64,000 bases of DNA from JADLDB01 sp040755835 (GCA_040755835.1 JBFMAB010000041.1:109979-173978); one strand, 5' to 3'; numbered from the stretch's first letter, positions 50,805-59,397 are shown. Notes: generated from the sequence alone by a model not told the origin. Made by a program: numbers and translations.

Positions 50805-53093
50805 CTACCGCTTCCGCCAGCTGACGAGTCGCGACGCCAGCACCGCGCCGTACACCAGCGCCGAGAAGAAGGCGGTGTAGATGAGGAAGATCTTCCAACC
50901 GCCCGTCACCCACGGCAGGCCGAGCCGCAGCTCCATCTCGTTGAACTGCGCGCCCGAGAAGAAGCCCGACACGATGGTGATCGGCAGGAAGAGGAACAGC
51001 AGTACGCCCACCATGTTCTCGAAACCCTCGCGCCGGTACTGGTCGAGCTCCGTGGTCTGGCTGCGCAGCGCGTCCACCGTCTCTTCCATGCCGTGCAGCT
51101 CGCGCCAGGCGTCGTAGCGCGCGTCGAGATCCGGATCGTCGCTGACCCGCGCGTACCAGAGAGAGTTGATGAAGAGCATGACGTCGCCGCGCAGGGTTCG
51201 GGTGGGCGCCAGTGACTGCCAGCGGTTGGTGCGGCTCTTCCGCTCGACCTCGCCCATGCGGCGGGTGATCTCGAAGGCCGCGTAGCGCTGGCCCGTCGTC
51301 AGGAGAAAGAGAGCGAAGTCGCGGTCGAACTCGGGCGGCGTCGCCCGATCCTCCAGGTTGAGCTCGAGCCGTGCGCCGCCGCTCGAGGTGAACCAGTGCT
51401 CCTCGTCCCGGCTGACGTGGACGCGGCGCGCTTCGATCGCCGACTCCGACGGCAGGTTCTGCAGCGTCGGCGCCTCGCCGCTCGCCAGCGCGTGAAAGAG
51501 CCCCTGCACGCTGCGCGAGGTGTCCAGCATCGTCGAGCGCGCGCGGTTCACGCGGTACGCCCCGTACACGAACCACTTCTGCTGCGTGATGGGCTCGAGC
51601 ACCTTGTCGAGCTCGGCCAGCTCGGGGAGTCGCGCGAACGACGTCCCCTCGGCCAGCGCCGCCTGCCGGGCAGAGAGCTCGAGCAGCGTGGAGCGCCCTT
51701 GCGTCTCCTCGATCCACACGAGCGCGAGGTTGCTCGCGTACAGCGACAGGTGCACCCGCGCCGACTGCGACGCCCGCTCCAGGTGCACCACGTCCGCGCC
51801 GGCCTCGTTGGAAAGGAAAGACGCCTCCACCGACGGCAGGAAGCCCGTCATCGACTCCTGCCAGGCCGAGCGCCGCCAGCCCTTCGCTTCGAGATCGGCG
51901 GGAGCCAGCTCGCGGGTGATGCGGTACGGGCGCAGGTACACCGTGCGAGACGAGGTGACCTGCACGTGGCGGCCGACGTTGAAGCGCTGCCAGACCGCCT
52001 CCCACAGCTCCTCGCGGGAAAGCCGCGTGCCCGCGAAGGGCGGGGCGACGATCGTGCTGCGGCCCTTCGCCCAGGCGTAGCCGTCGGAGTACCAGGGGTC
52101 CGACAGGCCCTCGAGCTCCGGCGGCTGGTTGGGGAAGCGCGGCTTGCCTTTCTGGCGCGGCTGGCCGTCGGGCGTCGTCTCGCCCTCGAGCAGGTCGAGC
52201 GTGAAGGCGAGATCGGCCAGCGTGCCCGGGCTCTCGGGCGCGATGGAGATGGTGTGCTTGCCCCACGCGTTCTGCTCGTTGGGGGCGTGGATCGCGAGCA
52301 GCTCGAAGCCGCGGCGGTAGCTCGAGTTCTCCTGGTCCGGCCGCGCGAGCAGCTTCAACACCGTCACGTCCTGCGGCGACGAGAGAAACAGCGCGTCGAT
52401 TCGCCGGTAGGCGCTGCCCGGCTGGTTGTCGATGGGCAGGTCGAGCTGCACCTTCCAGCCGCGGGACAGCTCCGCGCGGTACAGGTCCGCGTCGGCCTTC
52501 AGGCGCCGAGCGATGCGCTTGAGGATCAGCTCCTCCGGCAGCCGCGCGAGGCCTTCCTGATCGAGCCCGCGGTCCAGCGCCTTGACGATCAGCTCAAGCA
52601 GCGGCCTCGACGGGCCCGGTGCGCTGGTGCGGAACACCTGCATCGACGCGTAGAAGACCGAGGCGAGCGCGCGCTCGTAATACCCCGCGCTCTCGGTGCG
52701 GCCCTGTTCCCACTCGCTGACGTACTCGACGAGGCCGTCCAGTCCCTCCGGCCAGCGGTGGTGCAGCACGCGGTAGGTCGCCAGCACCGCCGCCGTGGTG
52801 CAGTCCAGCGTCGGCTCGTGAAGCCGGAAGCGGAGCGGTCCCGAGTGCGCATCGAGCGCCTCGGCCGAGCGCAGCACCGCCTCGGTGGTCGATCGCAGGT
52901 TGGCGGCGCGCCACTGCGGCAGCTTCCACGACAACATGCGCGGGTGGGGCGGCAGCGCCGGATCGCGGGTGCCCACGCCGAGGAAGAGTTCCCCATCGGC
53001 GGGCTCCTGTCCGGGCTGGGAGCGCTCGTGGCTCCAGGAGGTACGGGCGGGATCGAGGAGGGCCGACAGCGTCTGTTCCAGCGCGGGATCCAT
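50805..53093 (-). CDS. CorA-like membrane protein without GMN motif
   Basis: The 762-residue protein has a very large soluble N-terminal region (about 1-680) and two C-terminal membrane helices (LLFLFLPITIVSGFFSG and WKIFLIYTAFFSALVYGAVL). The second helix carries a short basic tail. This layout matches CorA-type transporters, where the first helix ends in GMN; here the corresponding place reads GFFSGAQF, so the selectivity loop differs. The N-terminal region has no resemblance to the normal CorA domain that I can see. It is transcribed towards the CsgG-like genes from the spacer shared with the third CsgG-like gene. Confidence 0.65.
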   Translation of the reverse strand: MDPALEQTLSALLDPARTSWSHERSQPGQEPADGELFLGVGTRDPALPPHPRMLSWKLPQWRAANLRSTTEAVLRSAEALDAHSGPLRFRLHEPTLDCTTAAVLATYRVLHHRWPEGLDGLVEYVSEWEQGRTESAGYYERALASVFYASMQVFRTSAPGPSRPLLELIVKALDRGLDQEGLARLPEELILKRIARRLKADADLYRAELSRGWKVQLDLPIDNQPGSAYRRIDALFLSSPQDVTVLKLLARPDQENSSYRRGFELLAIHAPNEQNAWGKHTISIAPESPGTLADLAFTLDLLEGETTPDGQPRQKGKPRFPNQPPELEGLSDPWYSDGYAWAKGRSTIVAPPFAGTRLSREELWEAVWQRFNVGRHVQVTSSRTVYLRPYRITRELAPADLEAKGWRRSAWQESMTGFLPSVEASFLSNEAGADVVHLERASQSARVHLSLYASNLALVWIEETQGRSTLLELSARQAALAEGTSFARLPELAELDKVLEPITQQKWFVYGAYRVNRARSTMLDTSRSVQGLFHALASGEAPTLQNLPSESAIEARRVHVSRDEEHWFTSSGGARLELNLEDRATPPEFDRDFALFLLTTGQRYAAFEITRRMGEVERKSRTNRWQSLAPTRTLRGDVMLFINSLWYARVSDDPDLDARYDAWRELHGMEETVDALRSQTTELDQYRREGFENMVGVLLFLFLPITIVSGFFSGAQFNEMELRLGLPWVTGGWKIFLIYTAFFSALVYGAVLASRLVSWRKR

Positions 53094-53223
53094 GGGCGGC
53101 GGCCCCGCAGCATAGGGCCGCCCCGGCGCGCCGCGTCAGTGAAAGAAAGTCTGCACCTTGCGGCCTGTCGGCGGGTCCTCCCCCGGGAGGCGTGTCCCGT
53201 TGGTCGCGGTGCGCGCGCACGCT

Positions 53224-53925
53224 ATGACACTTCGCATGGTCCGAGCAGCCTCGCTCTTCGCGCTCCTCGCCTCGGCGCTCGTCTTCGCGGCCGAGCCGGT
53301 GCGCGTGTCGGTGCTCTACTTCGACGTGCAATCCAACCAGAAGGAGCTCGGCGTGCTGGCCAAGGGCCTGTCCGAGCTCATGATCACCGACCTCGTGCAG
53401 AGCACGGATCTCACGGTCGTCGAGCGCTCGCGCATCGAGGACGTGCTGGCCGAATTGAAGCTGGGCGAGACGCGCTTCTCGGATCCGAAGACGGCCGCGA
53501 GGATCGGCAAGCTCATCGGCGCGCAGTTCATCGTCATCGGCACCATCGTCGAGGCGCCGAAGCCGGGCGGCGGCATCGGCCCGCACCGGCTGCTGGTGCG
53601 GATCGTCGACGTCGAGAAGAGCGCGGCGATGGCGAAGGCGTCGATCAAGGCCGAGCTCGATCTCGAGGACGTGTTCGCGACCGAGGAGCGCGTCGTGGCG
53701 GAAGTTTCGAAGCTGCTGGTGGCGTCCGGCGCGGCGAAGGTGGCCAACGAGCCGCCGAAGAAGGCGCACAAGCTGCCGGTCGGCACCGCGGTGAAGTACT
53801 CGCGCGCGCTCGACGCCAGGGACAAGAAGGACAAGACGCAGGCGGTGAAGCTGCTCAACGAGGTGGTGAAGGAGCAGCCGGACTTCAAGCTCGCGCAGCT
53901 CGACCTCCTCAACCTGACGAAGTGA
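53224..53925 (+). CDS. CsgG/LpoB-like envelope protein, short copy 3
   Basis: The 233-residue protein has a signal peptide (MVRAASLFALLASALVFAA). I place the start at the first ATG at 53224; a second ATG at 53236 is equally possible. The CsgG/LpoB-like domain is nearly complete: SVLYFDVQSNQKELGVLAKG, LMITDLVQSTDLTVVERSRIE and IGAQFIVIGTIVEAP. Unlike the other two copies it has almost no extension after the domain, only a short Lys-rich helical tail. It begins the second half of the cluster, 4 bases before the next gene. Confidence 0.78.
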   Translation: MTLRMVRAASLFALLASALVFAAEPVRVSVLYFDVQSNQKELGVLAKGLSELMITDLVQSTDLTVVERSRIEDVLAELKLGETRFSDPKTAARIGKLIGAQFIVIGTIVEAPKPGGGIGPHRLLVRIVDVEKSAAMAKASIKAELDLEDVFATEERVVAEVSKLLVASGAAKVANEPPKKAHKLPVGTAVKYSRALDARDKKDKTQAVKLLNEVVKEQPDFKLAQLDLLNLTK

Positions 53926-53929
53926 GCCC

Positions 53930-55186
53930 ATGGCCGTCGAGATCGAACCGCTCCTCGTCAAGCTGACCTCCCTCGCGCCGCTGTTCGGCCGGGCGCGCGA
54001 CGACATCGACGCGATGGTCAGCCGCGGCCGCACCGGCGACTTCAAGGGCGTCATGCAGAACGCCCGCCTCGTGCTCGAGGCGGTGCTCCGCTCGCTCGTC
54101 ACCGAGGAGCTCAAGCAGACGCCCGGCAAGGCGATGCTGGACGAGCTGGTGACGAAGTTCCGCCAGCAGGCCAACGCCGGCATCGTGCCCACCAACATCC
54201 TCGCGCACATGGGCACCGTGCAGGCCTGGGGCAACCTGTCCTCGCACGATCACGCGGGCAGCCTCGCCGACGCGCCGGTGCAGGTCGGCCTCGAGGAGGC
54301 CGTCGCCAGCCTCAACTCGATGGTGGCGATCCTGTCCTGGTACGTGAACAAGCGGGGCCTGACCGCCACGCCGGGCGCGGGCAGCGCCGCGCTCGCGACG
54401 CCCCACGCCGGCGCCCGGGCCGTGGACCGCTCGCCGGAGCGCGCCGCGGCGGCGCCGAGGTCGAAGCTGCCGCTCGTCGCCGGTGGCGTGGGCCTCGCGG
54501 CCGTCCTCGGGCTCGTCGCGGTGTTCGCGCTCAAGCCCGCTTCGGGCGCGACCGGCGCGGGCCCCGACCCGGCCCCGCCGTCGAACGGGAAGCCCTTCGC
54601 CGCGCTCGACGCGATCTACGGCTCGTGGAAGGAGCCGCTGCCGCCGCCGTCCTGCCGGCGCGCCGACGAGGCCGAGCGCCTCGCGAAGGCGGTGCGCGAC
54701 GTGAACGCGCTGCGGCTCATCGAGTCGCCGTCGCCGGAGGCGGCGTACCTCCTGGCGCGCGCGTCGTTCGAGGATCTCAAGCAGCGGAGCCCGGCGCTCG
54801 ACGCGGCGCTCGCGTGCCCCGGCTTCGCCAACGCCCAGTTCCTCGCGGGGAAGATCGCGATCGCCGAGGAGCGCTTCGACGACGCCCGGGCGGCCTTCAC
54901 TGCCGCGACGACGCAGTCGCCGAAGTTCCTCAACGCGCGCGCGCAGCTCGCCGGCGTGCTGCTGCAGCAAAAGGAGATCGACGCCGCGCTCGCCGAGGCG
55001 GAGAAGCTGATCACCGCGGATCCCGATTACGCCGCGGGCTATCTCCTGCGCTTTGCGGGCCGCGTGCTCAAGGGCGAGCGCGAGGCGGGCCTCGCGGATC
55101 TCTGCACGGCGGTGAAGCTCGGCTCGGACGAGGCGCGCAAGAAGCTCGAGGCCGTCGGCGGCTCGTGCGAGGGCGTCGCGCCGTGA
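53930..55186 (+). CDS. Membrane TPR protein with DUF4145-like N-terminus
   Basis: The 418-residue protein has an N-terminal helical region (about 1-140) with RLVLEAVLRSLVTEELKQTPG and SSHDHAG resembling DUF4145-type domains. A membrane helix at about 180-200 (VAGGVGLAAVLGLVAVFAL) is followed by a Pro-rich linker and TPR-like repeats containing four Cys (CRRAD, ACPGF, DLC, SCEG). The stop overlaps the next caspase gene start (GTGA). Its topology, cytoplasmic front and external TPRs, parallels the caspase protein in the first half of the cluster. Function unknown. Confidence 0.75.
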   Translation: MAVEIEPLLVKLTSLAPLFGRARDDIDAMVSRGRTGDFKGVMQNARLVLEAVLRSLVTEELKQTPGKAMLDELVTKFRQQANAGIVPTNILAHMGTVQAWGNLSSHDHAGSLADAPVQVGLEEAVASLNSMVAILSWYVNKRGLTATPGAGSAALATPHAGARAVDRSPERAAAAPRSKLPLVAGGVGLAAVLGLVAVFALKPASGATGAGPDPAPPSNGKPFAALDAIYGSWKEPLPPPSCRRADEAERLAKAVRDVNALRLIESPSPEAAYLLARASFEDLKQRSPALDAALACPGFANAQFLAGKIAIAEERFDDARAAFTAATTQSPKFLNARAQLAGVLLQQKEIDAALAEAEKLITADPDYAAGYLLRFAGRVLKGEREAGLADLCTAVKLGSDEARKKLEAVGGSCEGVAP

Positions 55187-56490
55187 GCCGTACGCTCTTC
55201 GCCGTCGCGGCGCTGCTCTCGGCCGCCGCCTGGGGAGCGCCGCTCACGCTGGCGATCGTCTACGGCCACAACGGCGGCTCGGCCGCGCGCGCGCCGCTCA
55301 AATACGCCGAGGCCGACGCAGCCCGCGTGGCGGCGACGTTCACCGAGGTGGGCGGGGTCGCCAAGGGCGATCTCAAGCTGCTCACCGGGCGGCCGTTGGC
55401 GGAGCTCGAGGCGGCGCTCGCCTGGGCGAAGGGCCGGGCCGCGGCCAACCCGCAGACGTCGCTCGTGGTGTACCTGTCGAGCCACGCCGACGCGGCGAAG
55501 GGCCTGCTGCCGGGGAGTGAGGCGCTCGCCTGGCCGAAGCTGAAGGCGCTCGTCGCCGCCACCGGAGCGAAGGCGCGCGTAACGATCGTCGACGGGTGCC
55601 AGGCGTCGGGGCTGCTGGAGGCGGGCGCACGCGAAGCACCCACCTTCACCATCGAGGCGGAGGACGAATTGACGGTGAAGGGCGATGCCTTCATCACCTC
55701 CAGCGCGTCGGATGAGCCGTCGCTGGAGGCGGGGCAGTTCCAGGGCAGCGTCTTCACCCAGCACCTGCTGGCGGCGCTGCGCGGCGCGGGCGATCGCTCG
55801 GGCGACGGCCGGGTGTCGCTCGAGGAGGCGTACCGCTTCGCCTTCGAGCGCACCACCGAAGGCCAGAGCGGCCAGCACCCGGGCTTCGCTACGAGGCTGT
55901 CCGGCTACGGCGAGCTGATCCTCTCGTCGCCGGGGAAGGGCGCGGGGCTGTTGCTGCCCGACGGCGTCGTGAGCGTCGCGGTGAAGGACGCGGACAGCGG
56001 CAAGCCGCTGGTGTCTGTGCGGCGGCCCGAGGCGCGGCGGCTGGCCGTGCCGCCGGGGGCCTGGCTGGTGCAGCTGGAGCAGTCCTCGGGCCTGCGCGAG
56101 GGTCGCGTCAGCGTCGCGGCGGGGAGTTTCACCTCGGTCGAGGCGGACCGGCTGGGCGCGGTGTCGCGAGCGGTCAGTCTGGTGCGCCTGTCGGACGACG
56201 CCCCGTGCTTCGAGGTCCGCGCAGGCCGACCGGATCCACGCGTCGCTTCGGTGGTCGCCCGCCTCTCCGGCTCGATCCCCCGGTGCGCGAGCGGCCAGGA
56301 GGCGTTCGCGACCCTCGTCGTCGAGCCGGGGGCGAAGGGGCAGGTCCGCGTGCGCAGCGAGCGGGCGCTGGACGACGCCGGCTTCGATGCCTCGGCGCCT
56401 GCCTCGGGCGAGTCGCTGCTCCTCGACGCCGTGCGCGCGTGGGCGGCCGAGAAGGGCGCCGCGGGCCCGTCGACAAACAGGATCCCCTGA
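55183..56490 (+). CDS. Secreted caspase-like (C14) protease
   Basis: I choose the GTG at 55183, which overlaps the preceding stop. The 435-residue protein has a signal peptide (about 1-18) and a caspase-like domain at about 20-260. The catalytic His101 lies in YLSSHADA, where the usual motif is SGHG, and Cys139 in VDGCQASG, where the usual motif is DTCYSG. The catalytic pair is kept although the surrounding residues vary. The C-terminal part is beta-rich without a known motif. Being secreted, it would act outside the cytoplasm, unlike classic bacterial death proteases. Confidence 0.8.
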   Translation: MSRTLFAVAALLSAAAWGAPLTLAIVYGHNGGSAARAPLKYAEADAARVAATFTEVGGVAKGDLKLLTGRPLAELEAALAWAKGRAAANPQTSLVVYLSSHADAAKGLLPGSEALAWPKLKALVAATGAKARVTIVDGCQASGLLEAGAREAPTFTIEAEDELTVKGDAFITSSASDEPSLEAGQFQGSVFTQHLLAALRGAGDRSGDGRVSLEEAYRFAFERTTEGQSGQHPGFATRLSGYGELILSSPGKGAGLLLPDGVVSVAVKDADSGKPLVSVRRPEARRLAVPPGAWLVQLEQSSGLREGRVSVAAGSFTSVEADRLGAVSRAVSLVRLSDDAPCFEVRAGRPDPRVASVVARLSGSIPRCASGQEAFATLVVEPGAKGQVRVRSERALDDAGFDASAPASGESLLLDAVRAWAAEKGAAGPSTNRIP

Positions 56491-56514
56491 CGGGTCCATG
56501 CTAGATCTGCCGGC

Positions 56515-56967
56515 GTGATGCAAGCCGTCGACGCGCTCCGTGCCTGCAACTTGCTTCAGGGGTTCACGGACACGGGCCTGGGCATCCTCGCGGGCATCTG
56601 CACGTCGCGGAGTTACCCGCAGGGCACGCCGCTGTTCGCGGAGAACATGGTGTCCGACTCGCTCCTGGTGATCGCCGAGGGCACCGTGGCGCTCAGCACG
56701 AAGTCCGAGCGCGGCGAACTCTCGCTGGGCGAATTGGGGCCGGGCGACTGGCTGGGCGAGCTGTCCCTCATCCAGACGGGGCAGCGAGCCTGCACCGCCA
56801 CCGCCACGACCGCGGTGTCCGCCTTCGAGATCCGCCAGTCCGACTTCCAAAAGCTGATGGCGTCGAAGCCGCAGGCCTGCATGAAGCTGTTGATGGCGAT
56901 CTGCACGCACTTCGGCCAGAAGGTCATGGCCAACAAGGACGCGCTGAAGTCTCTGGTCAAGGTGTAG
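56515..56967 (+). CDS. Stand-alone cyclic-nucleotide-binding domain protein
   Basis: The 150-residue protein is a single cNMP-binding domain of the Crp/FNR type, with LLQGFTDTGLGILAG, the beta-barrel, and a phosphate-binding cassette GELSLIQTGQRACTAT where Arg and Glu contact the nucleotide phosphate in the family. No DNA-binding helix-turn-helix follows, so it is not a normal transcription factor. The start may be GTG at 56515 or ATG at 56518. It is the last gene of the cluster, 24 bases after the caspase gene. Confidence 0.85.
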   Translation: MMQAVDALRACNLLQGFTDTGLGILAGICTSRSYPQGTPLFAENMVSDSLLVIAEGTVALSTKSERGELSLGELGPGDWLGELSLIQTGQRACTATATTAVSAFEIRQSDFQKLMASKPQACMKLLMAICTHFGQKVMANKDALKSLVKV

Positions 56968-57040
56968 GCCCTCCGGGCCGGGCAGGGGTCGCCGGGAAGG
57001 CCCTTGAAGGCCACCGTCCGCTGGGTTACCCACCGTCCAC

Positions 57041-58063
57041 ATGACGCGCCTTGCTCTGTGGGCCCTCTCGTCGTCTCTGCTCGTGTCGTCGGTGCTGGCG
57101 CCGTCCGAGGCCCGCGCCGCGAGCCAGGGCGACTGGTTCGCCAGCCTGTACACCGGGGAAGGCGTCGAACTCCGCAACGACGAGCGCGTCTTCGCGCTGT
57201 TCGCGATCTTCAACGCGCTGGGCTTCGACGAGGGCCCGGTGACGCGCACCCAGCCGGTCCCCAAGGTGAACTACTCGCCCGTGCGCCAGCTCGTGCGGGC
57301 GAAGGTGATCGGCGGCGATCCTGAGGTTCGCAAGGCCGCCGACGCGTACTTCGACGCCCACCCGGCCTCGCTCGGCCACTACCTGTCCTGGGCGATCCAG
57401 GCGGATGCGCCGCCGTTCGCCGCGGGCCCGAAGGCGAAGGAGCTGGCGGATCTCAAGGGCTTCGAGCAGGTGATGTCGAAGGCCTGGGCCGGCTGGAAGC
57501 TGGATGAGGTGATGGGCCAGGTCCAGGCGGAGTATCGCAAGTCGCTCAAGACGTACCTGACGGGCGTGGACGGACCGCTGCAGAAGGCGCGCGGGCTGCT
57601 CCGGGTGCCTGAGAGCGCCGAGGTGCTGCTCCTGGTGAATCTCCTCGACGCGCAGGACCAGGTCCGCGCGGTGTGGGGCGAGAAGGGTGAGGCGTTCCTC
57701 ATCGCCGGCCCCAGCGACCAACCGAACGTCGCGGGGCTGCTCAAGGCCTTCGCGGCCCTCACCGTCGGGCCCGCGGTGGAGAAGCAGGCGGCCAAGTGGG
57801 GCGGCGGCGCGGCGGTGCTGCGCGAGGCCCAGCTGGCCGGCTCCAACGCGCGGACGGTCGGCGAATACGCCACCGAGGTGCTGAGCCTCGCCTGCGCGCT
57901 CAAAGCCCTGGACGCGCCGGACGCCGCGTACGAGGCCGCCGCCGCGAAGGGCGCCTTCGGAATCAAGGACGTCGCGAAGCTGTTCGAGGACGGGAAGCCG
58001 GTCGAGACCTGGGCCCTCGACGCCATGCAGAAGATCGAGACGCGCCGCCCGGCGAAGAAGTAG
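57041..58063 (+). CDS. Secreted protein, unknown
   Basis: The 340-residue protein has a signal peptide (LALWALSSSLLVSSVLAPSEARA). The mature part begins ASQGDWFASLYTGEGVELRNDERVF in pieces and is helical, with conserved-looking VFALFAIFNALGFDEG and a Trp-rich start. No enzyme motif or Cys pair beyond one Cys is seen. It stands 7 bases before the DedA gene and could be cotranscribed with it. I do not recognise the family. Confidence 0.7.
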   Translation: MTRLALWALSSSLLVSSVLAPSEARAASQGDWFASLYTGEGVELRNDERVFALFAIFNALGFDEGPVTRTQPVPKVNYSPVRQLVRAKVIGGDPEVRKAADAYFDAHPASLGHYLSWAIQADAPPFAAGPKAKELADLKGFEQVMSKAWAGWKLDEVMGQVQAEYRKSLKTYLTGVDGPLQKARGLLRVPESAEVLLLVNLLDAQDQVRAVWGEKGEAFLIAGPSDQPNVAGLLKAFAALTVGPAVEKQAAKWGGGAAVLREAQLAGSNARTVGEYATEVLSLACALKALDAPDAAYEAAAAKGAFGIKDVAKLFEDGKPVETWALDAMQKIETRRPAKK

Positions 58064-58070
58064 CCGCAAC

Positions 58071-58799
58071 GTGGAACAGCTCCTCACCAGCCTGTTCGAG
58101 AGCGCCGGGGGAGCCTTCTCGTACCTGCTCGTCTTCGGGATCCTGCTCCTGTGCGGAATCGGGCTGCCGGTGCCCGAGGACGTCTCGCTGATCCTCGGCG
58201 GCTCGCTCGTCTTCCAGGGCAAGGCGGACCTGTTCCTGATGATGGTGACGGGCTACGTCGGCATCATCCTCGGTGATTCGTTGATGTTCATGCTGGGCCG
58301 GCGCTTCGGCTCGCAGGTGGGCATCAAGAAGACGGGGCTGCTCAGCCGCGTCATCACCCCGGCGAAGCGCGCGCGGGTGGAGGAGCTGTTCAAAAAGCAC
58401 GGCGAGAAGGTGGTGATGATCGCCCGCTTCCTCCCGGGCGTGCGCGCGCCGACGTACTTCACCGCCGGCTCGGTCGGCATGCGGTACTCGCACTTTCTCT
58501 TCTTCGACTCGGTGGCCGCGCTCGCGTCGGCGCCCGTCTTCGTCTACCTGGGCTTCCGCTTCGGCGGCGAGCTGGAGTACCTGATCGAGCAGATCCGCAA
58601 GGGGCAGCGGGGCGTGTTGATCGCCCTCGCGGTGATCGTCGTGGTGGCGTTCTTCGTGTCTCGGTGGCGCTCGAAGCGCGAGGCGCGGCTCGGGGCCGAG
58701 GCGTTGGCGAAGCAGCAGCAGTTGCAGGCGCCCGTCTCCCCGCCCGGCGAATCGCGCGCCGGGGCGGCGCACGTCAGCTCGCCGTCTCGAGGTACTTGA
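58071..58799 (+). CDS. DedA family membrane protein
   Basis: The 242-residue protein starts with GTG 7 bases after the previous stop. It has five to six membrane segments and the DedA signatures: GLPVPEDVSLILGG, a re-entrant loop, YVGIILGDSLMFMLGRRFG, and RFLPGVRAPTYFTAG with conserved Arg and Pro. DedA proteins are thought to move or flip undecaprenyl-phosphate or phospholipids across the inner membrane. The C-terminal 60 residues are a charged tail that overlaps a small convergent gene. Otherwise the length is normal. Confidence 0.9.
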   Translation: MEQLLTSLFESAGGAFSYLLVFGILLLCGIGLPVPEDVSLILGGSLVFQGKADLFLMMVTGYVGIILGDSLMFMLGRRFGSQVGIKKTGLLSRVITPAKRARVEELFKKHGEKVVMIARFLPGVRAPTYFTAGSVGMRYSHFLFFDSVAALASAPVFVYLGFRFGGELEYLIEQIRKGQRGVLIALAVIVVVAFFVSRWRSKREARLGAEALAKQQQLQAPVSPPGESRAGAAHVSSPSRGT

Positions 58800-58941
58800 G
58801 GATCGCCTCCATCAGGGGCGACGGCTCGACCTCGACGGGCTTGTCAGGCGGCGGCGGCACCAGGCGCAGGCGCGCGCCGGTGGAGTCGTACAGCGGGATC
58901 TCATCGAGGCGACGCTGCGCGCGACGAAGGCCCGGAGGCAT
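58774..58941 (-). CDS. Small protein (55 aa) in an operon with an RHH protein
   Basis: The complement from 58941 reads MPPGLRRAQRRLDEIPLYDS, continuing with a Pro/Glu-rich stretch, and ends MEAILKYLETAS. Its ATG overlaps the stop of the ribbon-helix-helix gene (ATGA), which strongly supports it as a real gene in spite of the short length. It overlaps the 3' end of the dedA gene by 26 bases on the other strand. The sequence resembles no family I recognise; the small basic start and acidic end could pack against the RHH protein. Confidence 0.6.
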   Translation of the reverse strand: MPPGLRRAQRRLDEIPLYDSTGARLRLVPPPPDKPVEVEPSPLMEAILKYLETAS

Positions 58942-59177
58942 CAGGGAACCTCCGGAAGCTTGTGGTACTTGTTGAGCAGGTCGTCGACCGCCTCGCGCAG
59001 GTACTCGCTCTGTGCGATGCGCGTCCGCCTGGAGAGCTCGCGCAACTGTTCGACCTTCTCCTGCTCGACCAGCACGTGCGTGCTGACCACTTCCTTCTCG
59101 GCCTCGGTGTGCGTGGTGGTGTGGCGGTGCGTGTCCGTCGAGTCCACCAGCCTCGGCTCAATCGTCGTGTCGTGCAT
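58941..59177 (-). CDS. Ribbon-helix-helix protein
   Basis: The 78-residue protein has a disordered Thr/His-rich start (TDTHRHTTTHTEAEKEVV) and a ribbon-helix-helix core: STHVLVEQEKVEQLRELSRR, then TRIAQSEYLREAVDDLLNKY, the pattern of CopG/Arc-type dimeric DNA binders with beta strand, helix A and helix B. A GGGAG sequence precedes the ATG at 59177. It may control its own operon with the 55-aa partner. The His/Thr-rich tail is unusual. Confidence 0.75.
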   Translation of the reverse strand: MHDTTIEPRLVDSTDTHRHTTTHTEAEKEVVSTHVLVEQEKVEQLRELSRRTRIAQSEYLREAVDDLLNKYHKLPEVP

Positions 59178-59255
59178 CGTGTCTGCTCCCGTGTGAGCTA
59201 CAGGCCGCTACCAACCTGTGCACGGGGGATGAGACAGCCGGATCCATCGAGCGTC

Positions 59256-59294
59256 AAAAAAACGGCCCCGGCGCAAGCACTTGCCCGGGGCCGC
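59256..59294 (-). terminator. Rho-independent terminator of the tRNA gene
   Basis: Read on the minus strand, CGGCCCCGGGCAAG pairs with a matching arm around a small loop and is followed by seven T residues, at 30 bases after the tRNA. This is a textbook intrinsic terminator. Confidence 0.9.
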
Positions 59295-59323
59295 CCTCGC
59301 GTCGGGAGGGGATGCATCGACAG

Positions 59324-59397
59324 TGGCCAGGGTCGGACTCGAACCGACTACCTGCGGATTATGAGACCGCCGCTCTAACCAGCTGAGCTACCTGGCC
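59324..59397 (-). tRNA. tRNA with anticodon CAU (methionine, elongator type)
   Basis: A 74-base cloverleaf on the minus strand: acceptor GGCCAGG with CCTGGCC, D arm GCTC/GAGC, anticodon loop CTCATAA with CAU, and T arm GTCGG-TTCGAGT-CCGAC. The discriminator base is A; CCA is not encoded. The acceptor stem differs from the initiator form. Elongator methionine is most likely, but an isoleucine tRNA with a lysidine-modified CAU cannot be excluded from this sequence. Confidence 0.9.

Noticed and set aside
54625..55182. N-terminal extension of the secreted caspase frame
   Set aside because: It overlaps the membrane TPR protein in another frame; the GTG at 55183 with signal peptide and GTGA overlap is a better start.
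42294..56490. Interpretation of the protease cluster as a phage-defence suicide system
   Set aside because: Signal peptides, lipobox and membrane anchors put the proteases in the envelope, there is no nucleic-acid sensor, and no mobile genes are nearby.
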